64,000 nt of DNA from Bacteroidota bacterium (GTDB lineage: Bacteria; Bacteroidota; Ignavibacteria; UBA10030; UBA8401). Under the pieces are notes generated by a model, which worked only from the letters and a program-made list of their open reading frames with translations, ran no database searches and was not told the DNA's origin. A program made the position numbers and the translations under genes. Within the stretch, counting starts at the first letter, position 1; every line of letters begins with the position of its first letter. Location of the stretch: the NCBI GenBank assembly GCA_041658205.1, contig JBBAAO010000002.1, positions 735,775 to 799,774 on the forward strand, given 5' to 3'. This document shows positions 1 to 9,829 of this stretch, piece by piece.

Positions 1-38
1 CTTATCACAATAAGGCTATATGCCGAAGTGAAAAACTT

Positions 39-66
39 GGCGCGGCTTCGGTCGCGCCGTTTTTAT
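39..66 (+). terminator. Rho-independent terminator of an upstream gene
   Basis: A GC-rich stem (GGCGCG pairing with CGCGCC around a CTTCGG-type loop) is followed by a T run. It probably ends a plus-strand gene lying left of the window. Confidence 0.8.
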
Positions 67-73
67 TTTAAAT

Positions 74-592
74 ATGATGGACGACATTATCATCAGAAGA
101 TCGTTTATTAATGATATCCCTGCCATCGAGGAGCTTTATAAACATGTAGCAGCAGTGGAAGGAACTCTTGCTCGAAAAGCTTTCGAGATTTCGCATGACT
201 ATATTGAGTATTTTGTCTCCAAAAGTATCACTTATGGTATTGAACTCGTTGCAGTGACAAATAATCCTGTGCAGATTGTTGGTGAGATCCATTGCTACGG
301 TAACGGTCTTACAACATTTGCTCACGTACTAGGCGATCTTACCATTGCTGTCCATCCGGCATACCAAGGAAAAGGGATCGGGAAAACGTTGTTTAACGAA
401 CTGTTGAATGATGTAAAAGCGAATCGTCCGGATATTCTCCGAATAGAATTGCTTGCGCGGGAAAGCAACGAACGCGCACTTCGTTTTTATGAATCACTCG
501 GTTTCAAACAGGAAGGGCGCTTAGTGGAACGGATCAGAAGTGTCAACGGGGGATTTGAGGATGATATTTTTATGGCGTGGCATCGAAGGTAA
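74..592 (+). CDS. GNAT family N-acetyltransferase
   Basis: A 172-residue protein of usual GNAT length that should move an acetyl group from acetyl-CoA to an amine; the substrate cannot be told. The acetyl-CoA pyrophosphate loop is visible as QGKGIG at residues 98-103, after a beta strand reading DLTIAVHP. A C-terminal FYESLGF segment (about 140-147) is typical of motif B. Two adjacent ATG codons (74 and 77) could start it, and neither has a clear Shine-Dalgarno sequence. It is monocistronic, between two terminators. Confidence 0.88.
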   Translation: MMDDIIIRRSFINDIPAIEELYKHVAAVEGTLARKAFEISHDYIEYFVSKSITYGIELVAVTNNPVQIVGEIHCYGNGLTTFAHVLGDLTIAVHPAYQGKGIGKTLFNELLNDVKANRPDILRIELLARESNERALRFYESLGFKQEGRLVERIRSVNGGFEDDIFMAWHRR

Positions 593-596
593 GTCC

Positions 597-634
597 GAAG
601 GAGTCCACATTTAAGGTGGGCTCCTTCTTTTTCT
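597..634 (+). terminator. Terminator after the GNAT gene
   Basis: GAAGGAG-t-CCAC pairs with GTGG-g-CTCCTTC across a short AT loop and is followed by a TTTTTCTTCT tract, a standard intrinsic terminator just after the stop codon. Confidence 0.8.
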
Positions 635-642
635 TCTATTAA

Positions 643-846
643 AAGCCATCTAAAAAACACAAAATCACGGTCACTCTGAATCCCGATGTTGTCTATCGGG
701 ATGAAGAATCTGAAAATAGTATCAGATTTGCCGATAAGTTTTTTACATGTACGGCACCCCGAACAACGGGGCTTCGCTGCGCTTAGTATAAAAACATCCA
801 AGGCTTGCTCAGAATGGCAATAGTTTCATTTTTGAGATGGCTTCTA
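643..846. repeat. Nested-hairpin, MITE-like repeat, copy 1
   Basis: The element is bounded by inverted ends (AAGCCATCT at 643-651 and AGATGGCTT at 835-843). It contains smaller hairpins such as CCCGATnnnnnnATCGGG and CCCCGnnnnnnCGGGG. Its reverse complement matches 18262-18484 along most of its length, so it is a dispersed family. No transposase lies beside it and it codes for nothing convincing. It fills the 263-base gap between the GNAT and acyl-CoA synthetase genes. Confidence 0.75.
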
Positions 847-854
847 GTCAATTT

Positions 855-2579
855 CTACTCCTCTACAGGCTGCGGCGTAAGATTGGCAAACCGTTTAATC
901 TTTTGCGTTGTGGTCTTCAAAAACTCCTGATCGCGGATGATAAATTTTCTGACCTGCTTATAACTGCTGATCTGTTTGTTCGCTTTTGACACTTCATCGG
1001 CAATGACCTGATGAAGAAAATCTTTTGTGATTTCTTTCCCGGTTGATTCTGCCAGTTCGATAAATGCCTCTGCATCAACAACAATCTGAGCAGAAATAAT
1101 CTCATCAAGTTTTGCATCTTCGGCGCCATACACCAGTGACTCCAAAATGAATGGACTTCTGTTTAACACATCTTCGATCTCTTCCGGAAAAACATTTTTT
1201 CCTGATTTTGAAATGATCACATTCTTCTTCCTTCCGCTGATATGAAGAAATCCATCGTCATCAAAATATCCGAGGTCGCCGGTTTTGAACCATCCGTCGT
1301 GAAACACTTCTGCCGTTGCAGCCGGATTTTTATAATACCCTAACATGACGTTCGGACCTCTTCCGAACACTTCGCCGATTCCCTCCTTATCCGGTTCGTG
1401 AATACGTATTTCGGCCCCGGGCAGCGGAAAACCGGCAGCGTCGTCTTTCAGATTAAAGGGCGAATTCAGCGCGAGAATAGGAGAGGTTTCGGTAAGACCA
1501 TATCCTTGAATGAAATTGAATCCTAAATCCCGTAATCCTTTTGCCACCAATGGATCGGGAGCGGCACCTCCCGCGATAAAGAATCGAATCGAACCGCCGA
1601 ATTTATGATGGAGCTCTTTGAAGATTGATTTTTTTGCATTTTTCCATCCAACGGTCTGGAGAATATCGGTGAATTTAATGAGAGGGTTAAGCACTTTTGC
1701 CACCGTCTTTTTTTCCTGAATTCCTTTGTGGATTCGTTTGAACATTTTATCGTACAACAGCGGCACACCGAGCAGGATTGTTGCTTTCACGCGCTGCAGA
1801 TCCTCCACAACAGTTTTTAGCGAACGCGCAAAATGGATTGAGGAACCGGCATACAGTGGGCAAAGCAGCCCGCAATTGCATTCGTATGTGTGATGAATCG
1901 GCAGTACGGAAAGAAAACGGTCGCTGGGGTACATCATAAAAATGCTGAGCATGGCCGTCAAGTTCGAGGAGATATTGTGCTGCGATAACATCACTCCTTT
2001 TGCTCTTCCGAGTGTTCCGGAAGTGAAAATGATAGCCCCCATCTCGTTTGGATTAATCTTAGGAAGTTCGTCGATTGCGCAACCGTGAGAATTTCTGATC
2101 AATTCGGACATGGAATGGAAAAGTTTTCCCAATGATATCGGATCCATGGAAATATAGTGCTTTACGTTGTGAAGAGATGAATGTGATTCGATAAAGATCT
2201 GTTCATATTGGGCGGTAAAGATAACCGCTTCAGCATCGGATTCATGAATGACATTCAGGATTTCGTTTTGATGCAAATTTCTGTCGATGGGAACAACAAC
2301 ATAATTAAAACATGACATGGTCAAATAACTGAGCGCCCATTGAACACGATTCTCGCCGATCACCGCAATATGACTTCGCTCTTTGATCCCGAGTGCTTTA
2401 AGAGCCGAACCAAACTTCAAAATTTGTTTCATTAATGCTGCGTATGTTAAACGCGGTATCGGTGTGTCGTTCAAATCTTCAAGCGCAAGTTTATCGCCAT
2501 ATCTTTTTGAAGATTGAATGATCATGTCTTGCAATGATGTGATAGCTGGAACAGGAAAGATTTTGATCGGCGTTTTCAT
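855..2579 (-). CDS. Long-chain fatty-acid-CoA ligase (AMP-dependent synthetase)
   Basis: A 574-residue member of the ANL superfamily, expected to activate a fatty acid through an acyl-AMP intermediate and load it on CoA. Visible signatures are the P-loop-like FTSGTLGRAKG (residues 185-195), GYGLTETSP (359-367), the ATP-ribose motif KTGDLG (432-437) followed by SGRKKNVI, and a C-terminal TTTQKIKR segment holding the likely adenylation lysine. The ATG at 2579 is preferred over an upstream in-frame start at 2666 because a GAGG ribosome site lies just before it and a promoter lies inside the longer version. It stands alone, so the chain-length specificity is open. Confidence 0.9.
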   Translation of the reverse strand: MKTPIKIFPVPAITSLQDMIIQSSKRYGDKLALEDLNDTPIPRLTYAALMKQILKFGSALKALGIKERSHIAVIGENRVQWALSYLTMSCFNYVVVPIDRNLHQNEILNVIHESDAEAVIFTAQYEQIFIESHSSLHNVKHYISMDPISLGKLFHSMSELIRNSHGCAIDELPKINPNEMGAIIFTSGTLGRAKGVMLSQHNISSNLTAMLSIFMMYPSDRFLSVLPIHHTYECNCGLLCPLYAGSSIHFARSLKTVVEDLQRVKATILLGVPLLYDKMFKRIHKGIQEKKTVAKVLNPLIKFTDILQTVGWKNAKKSIFKELHHKFGGSIRFFIAGGAAPDPLVAKGLRDLGFNFIQGYGLTETSPILALNSPFNLKDDAAGFPLPGAEIRIHEPDKEGIGEVFGRGPNVMLGYYKNPAATAEVFHDGWFKTGDLGYFDDDGFLHISGRKKNVIISKSGKNVFPEEIEDVLNRSPFILESLVYGAEDAKLDEIISAQIVVDAEAFIELAESTGKEITKDFLHQVIADEVSKANKQISSYKQVRKFIIRDQEFLKTTTQKIKRFANLTPQPVEE

Positions 2580-2618
2580 GAATGACCTCAATAGGATTGT
2601 GTCAAAAGAAGGTCTAAA

Positions 2619-2647
2619 AATGTAGCGCAATTTCACTTGTTGAACAA
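2619..2647 (-). promoter_or_regulatory. Predicted promoter of the acyl-CoA ligase gene
   Basis: On the minus strand TTGTTC, a 17-base spacer and TACATTTT match the TTGAC-N17-TAnnTTTG pattern seen elsewhere in the window. The start codon at 2579 lies about 30 bases downstream of the likely transcription start. Confidence 0.5.
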
Positions 2648-2760
2648 GGAAAGAAATATTCGTCAACGGAGCGAAGAGTCCTAATTACAATATTTCTTTT
2701 GATGCTACGTCATACTTCATAACCCCATCTACAATAATTTTATCACCATCAGGAGGCAGT

Positions 2761-3201
2761 ATGAAACAATTTATCGTTATGGGAATGGTCTTGCTTGTAA
2801 CAAGTACGGCATATTTCGGGTGCCGCACTCACAGAGAAGAGGATAGTGCAAAGCGAATGGCGAAGCATGCCGACTGGATTACTGAAAAGATCACCGATGA
2901 ACTTGATCTTACGGCGGAACAACAGAAGACTTTAAATTCTATAAAAGGTGAGATTGTCGCAAAACAGAGCGAGATGAAATTATTGCGCGAAGGAGTAGTG
3001 AACGATCTTTTTTCTGTTTTGGATAAGGAAACCATTACCGAAGAGAAACTGAATGTAATGTTCTCTGCACGGGAAGCAGCTTGGAAAGAATTACGTCAAT
3101 TTGCTGTGGCAAAATACACACAATTCCATAACTCGTTGACGAAAGAACAGAGAGCGGTGTTGAAAGAAAAATTGGAAAAGTTCAAAAAATACCGGGGATG
3201 A
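2761..3201 (+). CDS. Small envelope protein with LTxxQ motifs (Spy/CpxP-like)
   Basis: A 146-residue protein with an N-terminal signal sequence; FGC near residue 21 could be a lipoprotein acylation site. The mature part is charged and helical and carries LTAEQ (about 50-54) and LTKEQ (about 127-131), the motif pair of the periplasmic Spy/CpxP fold. Members of that family act as ATP-independent chaperones or as sensors in envelope stress; which applies here is unknown. A strong AGGAGG site precedes the ATG and a terminator follows directly. Confidence 0.65.
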   Translation: MKQFIVMGMVLLVTSTAYFGCRTHREEDSAKRMAKHADWITEKITDELDLTAEQQKTLNSIKGEIVAKQSEMKLLREGVVNDLFSVLDKETITEEKLNVMFSAREAAWKELRQFAVAKYTQFHNSLTKEQRAVLKEKLEKFKKYRG

Positions 3202-3205
3202 GTAT

Positions 3206-3246
3206 AAAAAAAGTCCGACGGTATATCTGTCGGACTTTTTTAAAAC
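3206..3246 (+). terminator. Terminator after the LTxxQ protein
   Basis: AAAAAGTCCGAC pairs with GTCGGACTTTTT over a short loop. The flanking A and T runs let it work in both directions, so it may also end the convergent PKD-protein operon. Confidence 0.88.
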
Positions 3247-3280
3247 AAAATCTGCAAATCATTCTCTGTTATCTGTAAAA

Positions 3281-6200
3281 TCAATACTCGCAGTTGACGA
3301 CGACATCAATCTCTACCGGATGCGCACCTTGAATATCCTGATCGATTGCTCGGACGGTAAAAACATTTTTTCCTTTGTTTAATAGTCCGTCAACAACTTT
3401 TCCTACACCAAATGAATCTTTTCCCTTTCGCCATTCATAGATTATGTTTGCATTATCGGGACGATTTACATTAGGAGCGTGAAGAATAACCGTTGGATTT
3501 GACGGATTCCAAATAATATTTTGCGTCTCCGGCTTTTCCGAGAATCTTAACGAATCCCATGCCATGATATCGAATGATGTTTGTGCCAACGGTTTCTCTT
3601 TGGGAGTCCATGCAATGGCAGTGGATTGTTTCCCGGAGGTCATCGGTTTCCAAGATGACTCACTGCGATTATTGATCAGAAAATTAATCATTCCGTTGCC
3701 GTACAATTGGTTTGCATTGATCTCTGTGCCGATGATCCATTCTTTTGGATATTCGATTTCAAGATTGGGTTTAGCGATGACAAAGAATTCTTTTTGGACG
3801 GAGTCAACCGAATTCCGAACATTTCTTCCATCGTCCGCCGTTAACGTTACGATCATTCTCCCGGCAGAGAAGCGCACAGAATCCGGAGAAACAACAGTTC
3901 CATTGACTCTCCAAGAGAACTTCAATGCGTCACCGTCTGCATCAGTTCGTATTTCCGGTTTCAGTGTAATGATTTCATCTTCATAGAGTAATTCCGGTAA
4001 TGAAAAAACCGGATTTGGTTTTGAATTAATTCGCACCGTTGTTTGTTTGCTCACGGATTGGGATGCTGTTTGCGAATTGTCAGTGATCATGAGATCAACA
4101 GTATGAGTCCCTGCGGAAAGATTCGCTGCGGTAACAATCGGCGTCGTTCCGATTTTTTTTCCGTCAATTTTCCAATCATACTGTGCAATGATTCCATCAT
4201 TATCGGACGAATGTGATGCATCCAGCGCCAGTTGATCTCCCAGTGCGGCATCGGTCGGGATATTCCAAACAATAATCGGTGGTTCATTGACGATGATTTT
4301 TTTCATCAGCATCGCCGTATTGCAGTTTGATGTCGATTGAATATTGATTACCAATTCAATTTCGTATGTTCCCGCTTTCATAAATCGATATTGAATTTGG
4401 TTTAACGAAGCAGCGTTGATGCTTGTGTCTTTTCCCAGTTTCCATCGTACGGCGGAGACAGTTCCATTTGGTTTGGAAAGGGCTGGATCAATCTTCACCA
4501 GTTCTCCAATGCTGACACGCTCCGGCATAATGAAGTTTGCCGTTGGCCCTTCGATTACATGAATCGAAGAAGTTATTTGACTGACTTTGCTGCATCTTCC
4601 GCTGCCGCTTCCAACTACTGTCAGTGTAACGAAATATGTTCCGGCTTTTGTGTAAGCATGGGAAACTTTAGAACCAAGCGAATTTATTCCATCCCCAAAA
4701 TCCCACGTATACGAACCGATCGGTCCGTTTGGATCGATGCTCCGTGTTCCGTCAAATTCCAAGGGGACATTAACGCAAATGGTCGTATCGATAAATGTTT
4801 GATACGCGACGGGAGAACCTTCGACAATGATTGGAATTGTTGCCGTTGTTGGTTGATCTGCAAAACCGTCATCCAACAATAATTTTACTGTGTAATATCC
4901 GGGTGTCTTATATGTGTGCGCAGGATTTGTTTCTGTGGATGCCGCACCATCACCGAAATCCCATTTTGTTGAGACTGCATCTCCGTCGGGATCGTAAGAG
5001 AGTGAGCCGTTAAACAGAATTGTTTGCCCGGTACACGAATAAACAAGTGAGTCAACCACAGCAACAGGAGGTCTGTTGACAAGAATCTTTATCGTTTCTC
5101 GCGTGATGCTGTTCTTTCGCCCCTGTCCATCATTTGCGGTCAATGTAATAAAATGAACACCTCCTGATGGCGCATCCCAGGTGAACGCTGCTTTATTGAC
5201 GCGTGTTCTATCAGGAAGGAGCCATTCAAAATTCACGGCATGCTTATCGATATCATAACTCTGACTTGCATCAAGAAGAATGCGGCGAGAATTTGTTTTG
5301 ATCAATGTTTTAGTGACAATGAGAGGTGATGCATTTACAAGTATATTTTTTTGGAGCGATTGTGCGGAATTGGCAAATCCGGATTCGTCATTAACGACAG
5401 TATTAACGGTGATTGTCCCTGAACGTAAAAATGTTTTTGTTATTTTCATCCCTTCGGCAGTCGTTCCGTCGGAAAAACTCCAGCGGGCGGTTGTCAGTTT
5501 TTTCGTTTCTTTATCTGTTGATCCGCTTGCATCAAACGTTACAGCAACACCCGGTTCAGCAACTTCCGGAATCATTTTCCACCGGACTATTGGCGGGTAG
5601 TTGATGTGGATGGGAATTGTTTTAATCGCAACAGCGTCGTCAAATCCGGAATTGTCTTTTACTTTTAGGGCAACGGCATAATCTCCCGCTTCAGCAAACG
5701 TAATGGAAGGATTTGCTCCTGTAGCAACCTCTTTCCCATTAACAAACCATTTATATTCTGCGATTGATCCATCGGGATCGCTGCTGCGTGAACCATCAAC
5801 CTGCAGAGGACGCGTCGGTTCCCATTTTGTTGGAAGAGAGAACTGCGCAGTGGGATAACGATTGATCGCTAACTCATGCGTAGTTTTTTGGATACTGTTT
5901 GTTTGTCGTTGTCGATCATCCACTGTAAGAGTGATGGTGTATCTTCCACTTTGTTGATACTCATGCACAACATTTTTTCCGATTCCCGTTGTGCCGTCAC
6001 CAAAATCCCATGTATGCACAAGTTCTTTTTGATCGGCATCGGTTGTCTTCTCTGCGGAAATTTTTTGCCGTGCGGATGTCGAGCGTCGCTCCGCAGTAAT
6101 CGCCGGCATTGGCGGCGCGTTGATGTGAATATCACGGGTGATGGATTGAACAGAATTTTCAACATTTTCGCCGTCATCAGCCGTGAGGGTGATGGAATAG

Positions 6201-8074
6201 TTTCCCGGCGAAGAAAACGCGATTGCTGTCTGTTCACCGGTCAATGAATGTCCAGCAGTGGATGACCAAGAGAACGCTATGGAATTATTATCTTCATCAA
6301 TTGCAGATGCTCGTATATTCAGTGTATCTCCCGGAGCCGCCTGCTTTATCAGGTCAAACGATGGGAGTGGTTCCGCATTTACTCGGTATGATATCGTCTG
6401 CGTAAAAGTGGAGTTCGAAGTGTTTGTTCTATCGTTTGCAGTTAATGTGAGCGAGTATGTTCCGGCTTTATCTTGTTTAATTGAAATCGAATTTCCTTTA
6501 TTCGGTCCGACAATACCGCTGCCTGTCCAAAGAAAGTCAAGCTCATCATTGTCATTATCCGCATCATTTTCCACAACAAACGGAACTGCAGTTGATCGCC
6601 CAAAGATCGTTCTGAAATTCACATCAACATACGGTTGTGCGTTGATGCGGATCTTTTGTTCAGTCGCTGCTTCGGTGCAGGAGGAGTTCGGGGCGCCGTC
6701 GTTGACCACAAGTTTAACATCGTAGGTTGTCGGCAAAAGACTGGAGAGAGTAAGAATTTTTTCATCGCCGCGAAATTCTCCGTTGACAAACCATTGATAC
6801 GACAACGATGCATTTTCCGGATCGGAAGATGATTCGGAAGAGAGTGTTATGATCTCTCCCGGTGCTGCGATGAGTTTATCCGCGGTGATGATCGCTTTCG
6901 GTGCGGCATTCACAACAACGGAAATCTGTTGTTCCCAATATTTCGGAAAATACATGCCGCGCGTGGGAATGTATACCGAAACAAAATTCTTCCCGGGCTT
7001 TTGGAAATCAATTTCAGCGGAATCTTTTTCGATGATGGTTTTTCCATAACTCCATTTTGGTAATCCGCCAAAAAGATTCTTCTTTGTTGCTTCATTCAAT
7101 GCAAGTACCACGCTGTTGCAAGCTGGACCAGCTAATTGCACTGCATCGATGGATGGCTTTTGCGGTTGACGGACAATGGTCGGTTTGAGATCCCACAGAA
7201 TGAGAGAGGTGGCTCCTTTAATCACTAGATTGTTCACTTTAAGAGGAGAACCAGTGATCGTCAATCCCCAGCTGTTTTTCATTCCATTGGGAAGTGTTGA
7301 CAGAAAGAACCGATTTGCCACCGGAAGTGTTGAATAATTTCCGAATTCATCCCGAACACCAACATGAACCTGTTCTTCACCCATCGATACAAACGATGAG
7401 ATTGTATTGTCAAGAGGTTGAAAAGGACGAAGCTGCATTTCCGCTGTTGGCGGCACACGGTATAAACAGACAGAGAGATCAATCGCGAGGATAGACCAAT
7501 CAGTACGAAGGGATGTAACAGAATTTGAATCTGCTACAATCAATTGAAAACTGTTGACGTCGTTTCCGTCGCCACCGCGAACCCGGAGAATCCACCCATT
7601 CTTGGAGGACTGATCGAGTGTTGTAAATTTTTTCCAGCGATTGTAGTATTGTTGTTCGTCCAGTGTTGTCAGTTTTACATTTGCTTTTGCAGTTTTTGCG
7701 GTAACGGAAAGTTTTCCATTTGAATATGTATATAACGCATCGAACGGAATAAGTTCAAATGTCGTTTTTGTCTCCATTGTTCCCAGAATAATATCCGCAA
7801 CTCCGCCTAAACCTGCATCAAAAATGTGTAACGTTGCGTTCCTTGCAGTAAGTTCGGGCTTGATCCAAAAATCATATTGATGGGTATTGTCACCGGTTTC
7901 TTTCACGAGTGCTTTATTCCCGGAAACGGAAAGAAACACTTCTTGTGAATACAGAAATGAAGAACAGAATAACAGGAGTAAAAATACCATTCCTGTTTGT
8001 CCAATATATTTAGACAATGAAGCCAATAATTTCCGATCTATAATAATGTTGCTGAACAACAGACCAACCTGCAT
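3281..8074 (-). CDS. Giant secreted PKD-repeat protein
   Basis: A 1597-residue protein made almost entirely of PKD/Ig-like domains of about 85-95 residues. Each carries recognisable pieces such as a D-x-D-G turn, W-x-F-G-D-G and a following Y/F-x-x-x-G-x-Y-x-V-x-L strand; roughly a dozen can be counted. A signal sequence sits near the N terminus (VFLLLLFCSSFLYSQ). The start could be 8074, which abuts the upstream stop as TAAATG, or an internal ATG at 7990. PKD domains mediate protein or polysaccharide contacts on the cell surface. No catalytic domain and no clear C-terminal sorting domain is seen. It is the last gene of a three-gene operon with a histidine kinase and a FecR-like protein. Confidence 0.85.
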   Translation of the reverse strand: MQVGLLFSNIIIDRKLLASLSKYIGQTGMVFLLLLFCSSFLYSQEVFLSVSGNKALVKETGDNTHQYDFWIKPELTARNATLHIFDAGLGGVADIILGTMETKTTFELIPFDALYTYSNGKLSVTAKTAKANVKLTTLDEQQYYNRWKKFTTLDQSSKNGWILRVRGGDGNDVNSFQLIVADSNSVTSLRTDWSILAIDLSVCLYRVPPTAEMQLRPFQPLDNTISSFVSMGEEQVHVGVRDEFGNYSTLPVANRFFLSTLPNGMKNSWGLTITGSPLKVNNLVIKGATSLILWDLKPTIVRQPQKPSIDAVQLAGPACNSVVLALNEATKKNLFGGLPKWSYGKTIIEKDSAEIDFQKPGKNFVSVYIPTRGMYFPKYWEQQISVVVNAAPKAIITADKLIAAPGEIITLSSESSSDPENASLSYQWFVNGEFRGDEKILTLSSLLPTTYDVKLVVNDGAPNSSCTEAATEQKIRINAQPYVDVNFRTIFGRSTAVPFVVENDADNDNDELDFLWTGSGIVGPNKGNSISIKQDKAGTYSLTLTANDRTNTSNSTFTQTISYRVNAEPLPSFDLIKQAAPGDTLNIRASAIDEDNNSIAFSWSSTAGHSLTGEQTAIAFSSPGNYSITLTADDGENVENSVQSITRDIHINAPPMPAITAERRSTSARQKISAEKTTDADQKELVHTWDFGDGTTGIGKNVVHEYQQSGRYTITLTVDDRQRQTNSIQKTTHELAINRYPTAQFSLPTKWEPTRPLQVDGSRSSDPDGSIAEYKWFVNGKEVATGANPSITFAEAGDYAVALKVKDNSGFDDAVAIKTIPIHINYPPIVRWKMIPEVAEPGVAVTFDASGSTDKETKKLTTARWSFSDGTTAEGMKITKTFLRSGTITVNTVVNDESGFANSAQSLQKNILVNASPLIVTKTLIKTNSRRILLDASQSYDIDKHAVNFEWLLPDRTRVNKAAFTWDAPSGGVHFITLTANDGQGRKNSITRETIKILVNRPPVAVVDSLVYSCTGQTILFNGSLSYDPDGDAVSTKWDFGDGAASTETNPAHTYKTPGYYTVKLLLDDGFADQPTTATIPIIVEGSPVAYQTFIDTTICVNVPLEFDGTRSIDPNGPIGSYTWDFGDGINSLGSKVSHAYTKAGTYFVTLTVVGSGSGRCSKVSQITSSIHVIEGPTANFIMPERVSIGELVKIDPALSKPNGTVSAVRWKLGKDTSINAASLNQIQYRFMKAGTYEIELVINIQSTSNCNTAMLMKKIIVNEPPIIVWNIPTDAALGDQLALDASHSSDNDGIIAQYDWKIDGKKIGTTPIVTAANLSAGTHTVDLMITDNSQTASQSVSKQTTVRINSKPNPVFSLPELLYEDEIITLKPEIRTDADGDALKFSWRVNGTVVSPDSVRFSAGRMIVTLTADDGRNVRNSVDSVQKEFFVIAKPNLEIEYPKEWIIGTEINANQLYGNGMINFLINNRSESSWKPMTSGKQSTAIAWTPKEKPLAQTSFDIMAWDSLRFSEKPETQNIIWNPSNPTVILHAPNVNRPDNANIIYEWRKGKDSFGVGKVVDGLLNKGKNVFTVRAIDQDIQGAHPVEIDVVVNCEY

Positions 8075-9829
8075 TTATTCTACCTGATAAATTTTTGAAG
8101 CGACTACAATATTATCACTAATTGACTCAAAAACCAGCGTCAATTGTGCACCTTTTATATGTTTTAGAGAGACAGCCCAATTTCCTTGTGAGTCGGTTTG
8201 CACAACGGAACTTTGTTCCGCATGCTTCACTGTCACCTTCATTGATGGATAAGCTGTTCCGCTTGCCGAGATCTCTTCCGTCGTCGGGGATAATGTTATC
8301 CCTTCAACAGGACAGTTCCAATCAATTTTGTTCACTCTGTTTGTATCGATCTGTACTATTGAAAGGATTCGCTCTCTAGCATTTCCGGATCGGTCAATTG
8401 ATTTCAATGTGATTTTTTTTTCTGCCAGTTCAGCAGAAACATTCAATGAAAATGTTCCGTTCTCGTCAAGTGGAGTCACTTTCCCGTTTACTATAAACGT
8501 TGCATCTGCTTCAGTGCTTCCATTGATTGTGAGGCGGGGAAGAGCGGTATATCGGCGGTCAGTTTCCCATGCCTCAACATAGATTGCCGGCGGCAGTTTG
8601 TCTTCAACGCGGAGTATTTTGTACGCCGGGCTTTCCATTCCGCGAAGGCCGAACCTATCGAGAGCTGTCAATCGAACAAATACGACACCAAGTTCAATAT
8701 GTTCTAACTTCAAAAGAGGTTGGACTGTTGTAAAATTTTTGATTGTCGTATTAAACTCTTTCGTTTTACACAGTTCAACTTTGTATCCGGTGGATGCCGC
8801 AATGGTATTCCATTTCAACGAAAGATTGTCAGAATAGATTACGGAATCGATTCCGTTCCAGGCAAGCTGCGGAGGGGAAAGCAGTTGAACTGGCGGGAGA
8901 GGATCTTTTCCTTTCTCGACGACGGTTCCTTCGTTGGATCGTAATTTTACTTTTGCCTTGTTTGCGGTGACATCCATTGTGCCGTCATAATTGGAAAGTT
9001 TTATCCGTCGTTCTTCCACAGCGCTCGCCCAAAATTTTCCGGAGCGAACTTGTGATTCCGATGTTCCTGCTTGAAACGTAAAATTGTTCCGTTCTTTTGC
9101 GCTTTCGGTCAATTTGGTGAGTAGACTTCCTTTGACCAGTGCAATGTCGCGGCGGATACTTTGATCGAGTTTATCCATTTTTGATTCGCGAATCACCACA
9201 GTGGAGTTCGGATCGACCATTACTTCAACGCCGTCGGTGAATGCAAGCTGTGCAAAACTGGCATCTCCCGTTTTAATGCCATCCGCTTGGGCAAGCATGT
9301 CTCCTTTATTTGCCCCTTTCCATTCTCCGAGGAATCCTTTTCGTCGATTCACCTCCCCATTTTTTTCGGCAATTAGTGCGTCGATATCCTCATTCCGTTT
9401 TTTTTCAATCTCTTTACGGATGTTTTCCAGTGACTGCAGATACAACCCGCCGGATTTTGTCAACTCGGTAAAATTTCCCGCTTGCACATATGTATCGTAA
9501 TCTACTCCAAATGATGTTGCCTTTTGCAATTCTTCCGGTGCGAAAACCCGAGCACCGGCTTTTAATAATTTATGAAAGAATTCTTTCCCCTCTTTTATTT
9601 TTTTGTGAAGCTGTGAGAACGTTTTAATTTGTTTCAACGCATCGTTGGACAGGGTAAAAGAATTCGATTCAACATTCTGTTCCGCAAACGCAACGACTAC
9701 AGCCCACGCAGAGGCATCTCCGGTTAATTCAACCGTTTTTTTGTTGATATCGCCCGAAGAAAATGTGATCTGTGCGGATGTGCATTGGACACAGACGAAC
9801 ACAAAAATGAAAAAACAATATTTCATCAT
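8075..9829 (-). CDS. FecR-domain protein with Ig-like domains
   Basis: A 584-residue secreted protein (signal peptide about 1-19, ending SAQ). After a charged, coiled-coil-prone stretch (about 90-165) comes a FecR-type beta domain (about 175-310) containing the typical LAFTDGVEVMVDPNSTVV strand pattern. A fibronectin-III-like segment (about 330-410) and two Ig-like modules (about 420-580) follow. FecR domains in FCB bacteria often occur in cell-surface assemblies rather than in iron signalling. The gene overlaps the upstream kinase by four bases and abuts the PKD gene, so the three are probably cotranscribed. Confidence 0.78.
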   Translation of the reverse strand: MMKYCFFIFVFVCVQCTSAQITFSSGDINKKTVELTGDASAWAVVVAFAEQNVESNSFTLSNDALKQIKTFSQLHKKIKEGKEFFHKLLKAGARVFAPEELQKATSFGVDYDTYVQAGNFTELTKSGGLYLQSLENIRKEIEKKRNEDIDALIAEKNGEVNRRKGFLGEWKGANKGDMLAQADGIKTGDASFAQLAFTDGVEVMVDPNSTVVIRESKMDKLDQSIRRDIALVKGSLLTKLTESAKERNNFTFQAGTSESQVRSGKFWASAVEERRIKLSNYDGTMDVTANKAKVKLRSNEGTVVEKGKDPLPPVQLLSPPQLAWNGIDSVIYSDNLSLKWNTIAASTGYKVELCKTKEFNTTIKNFTTVQPLLKLEHIELGVVFVRLTALDRFGLRGMESPAYKILRVEDKLPPAIYVEAWETDRRYTALPRLTINGSTEADATFIVNGKVTPLDENGTFSLNVSAELAEKKITLKSIDRSGNARERILSIVQIDTNRVNKIDWNCPVEGITLSPTTEEISASGTAYPSMKVTVKHAEQSSVVQTDSQGNWAVSLKHIKGAQLTLVFESISDNIVVASKIYQVE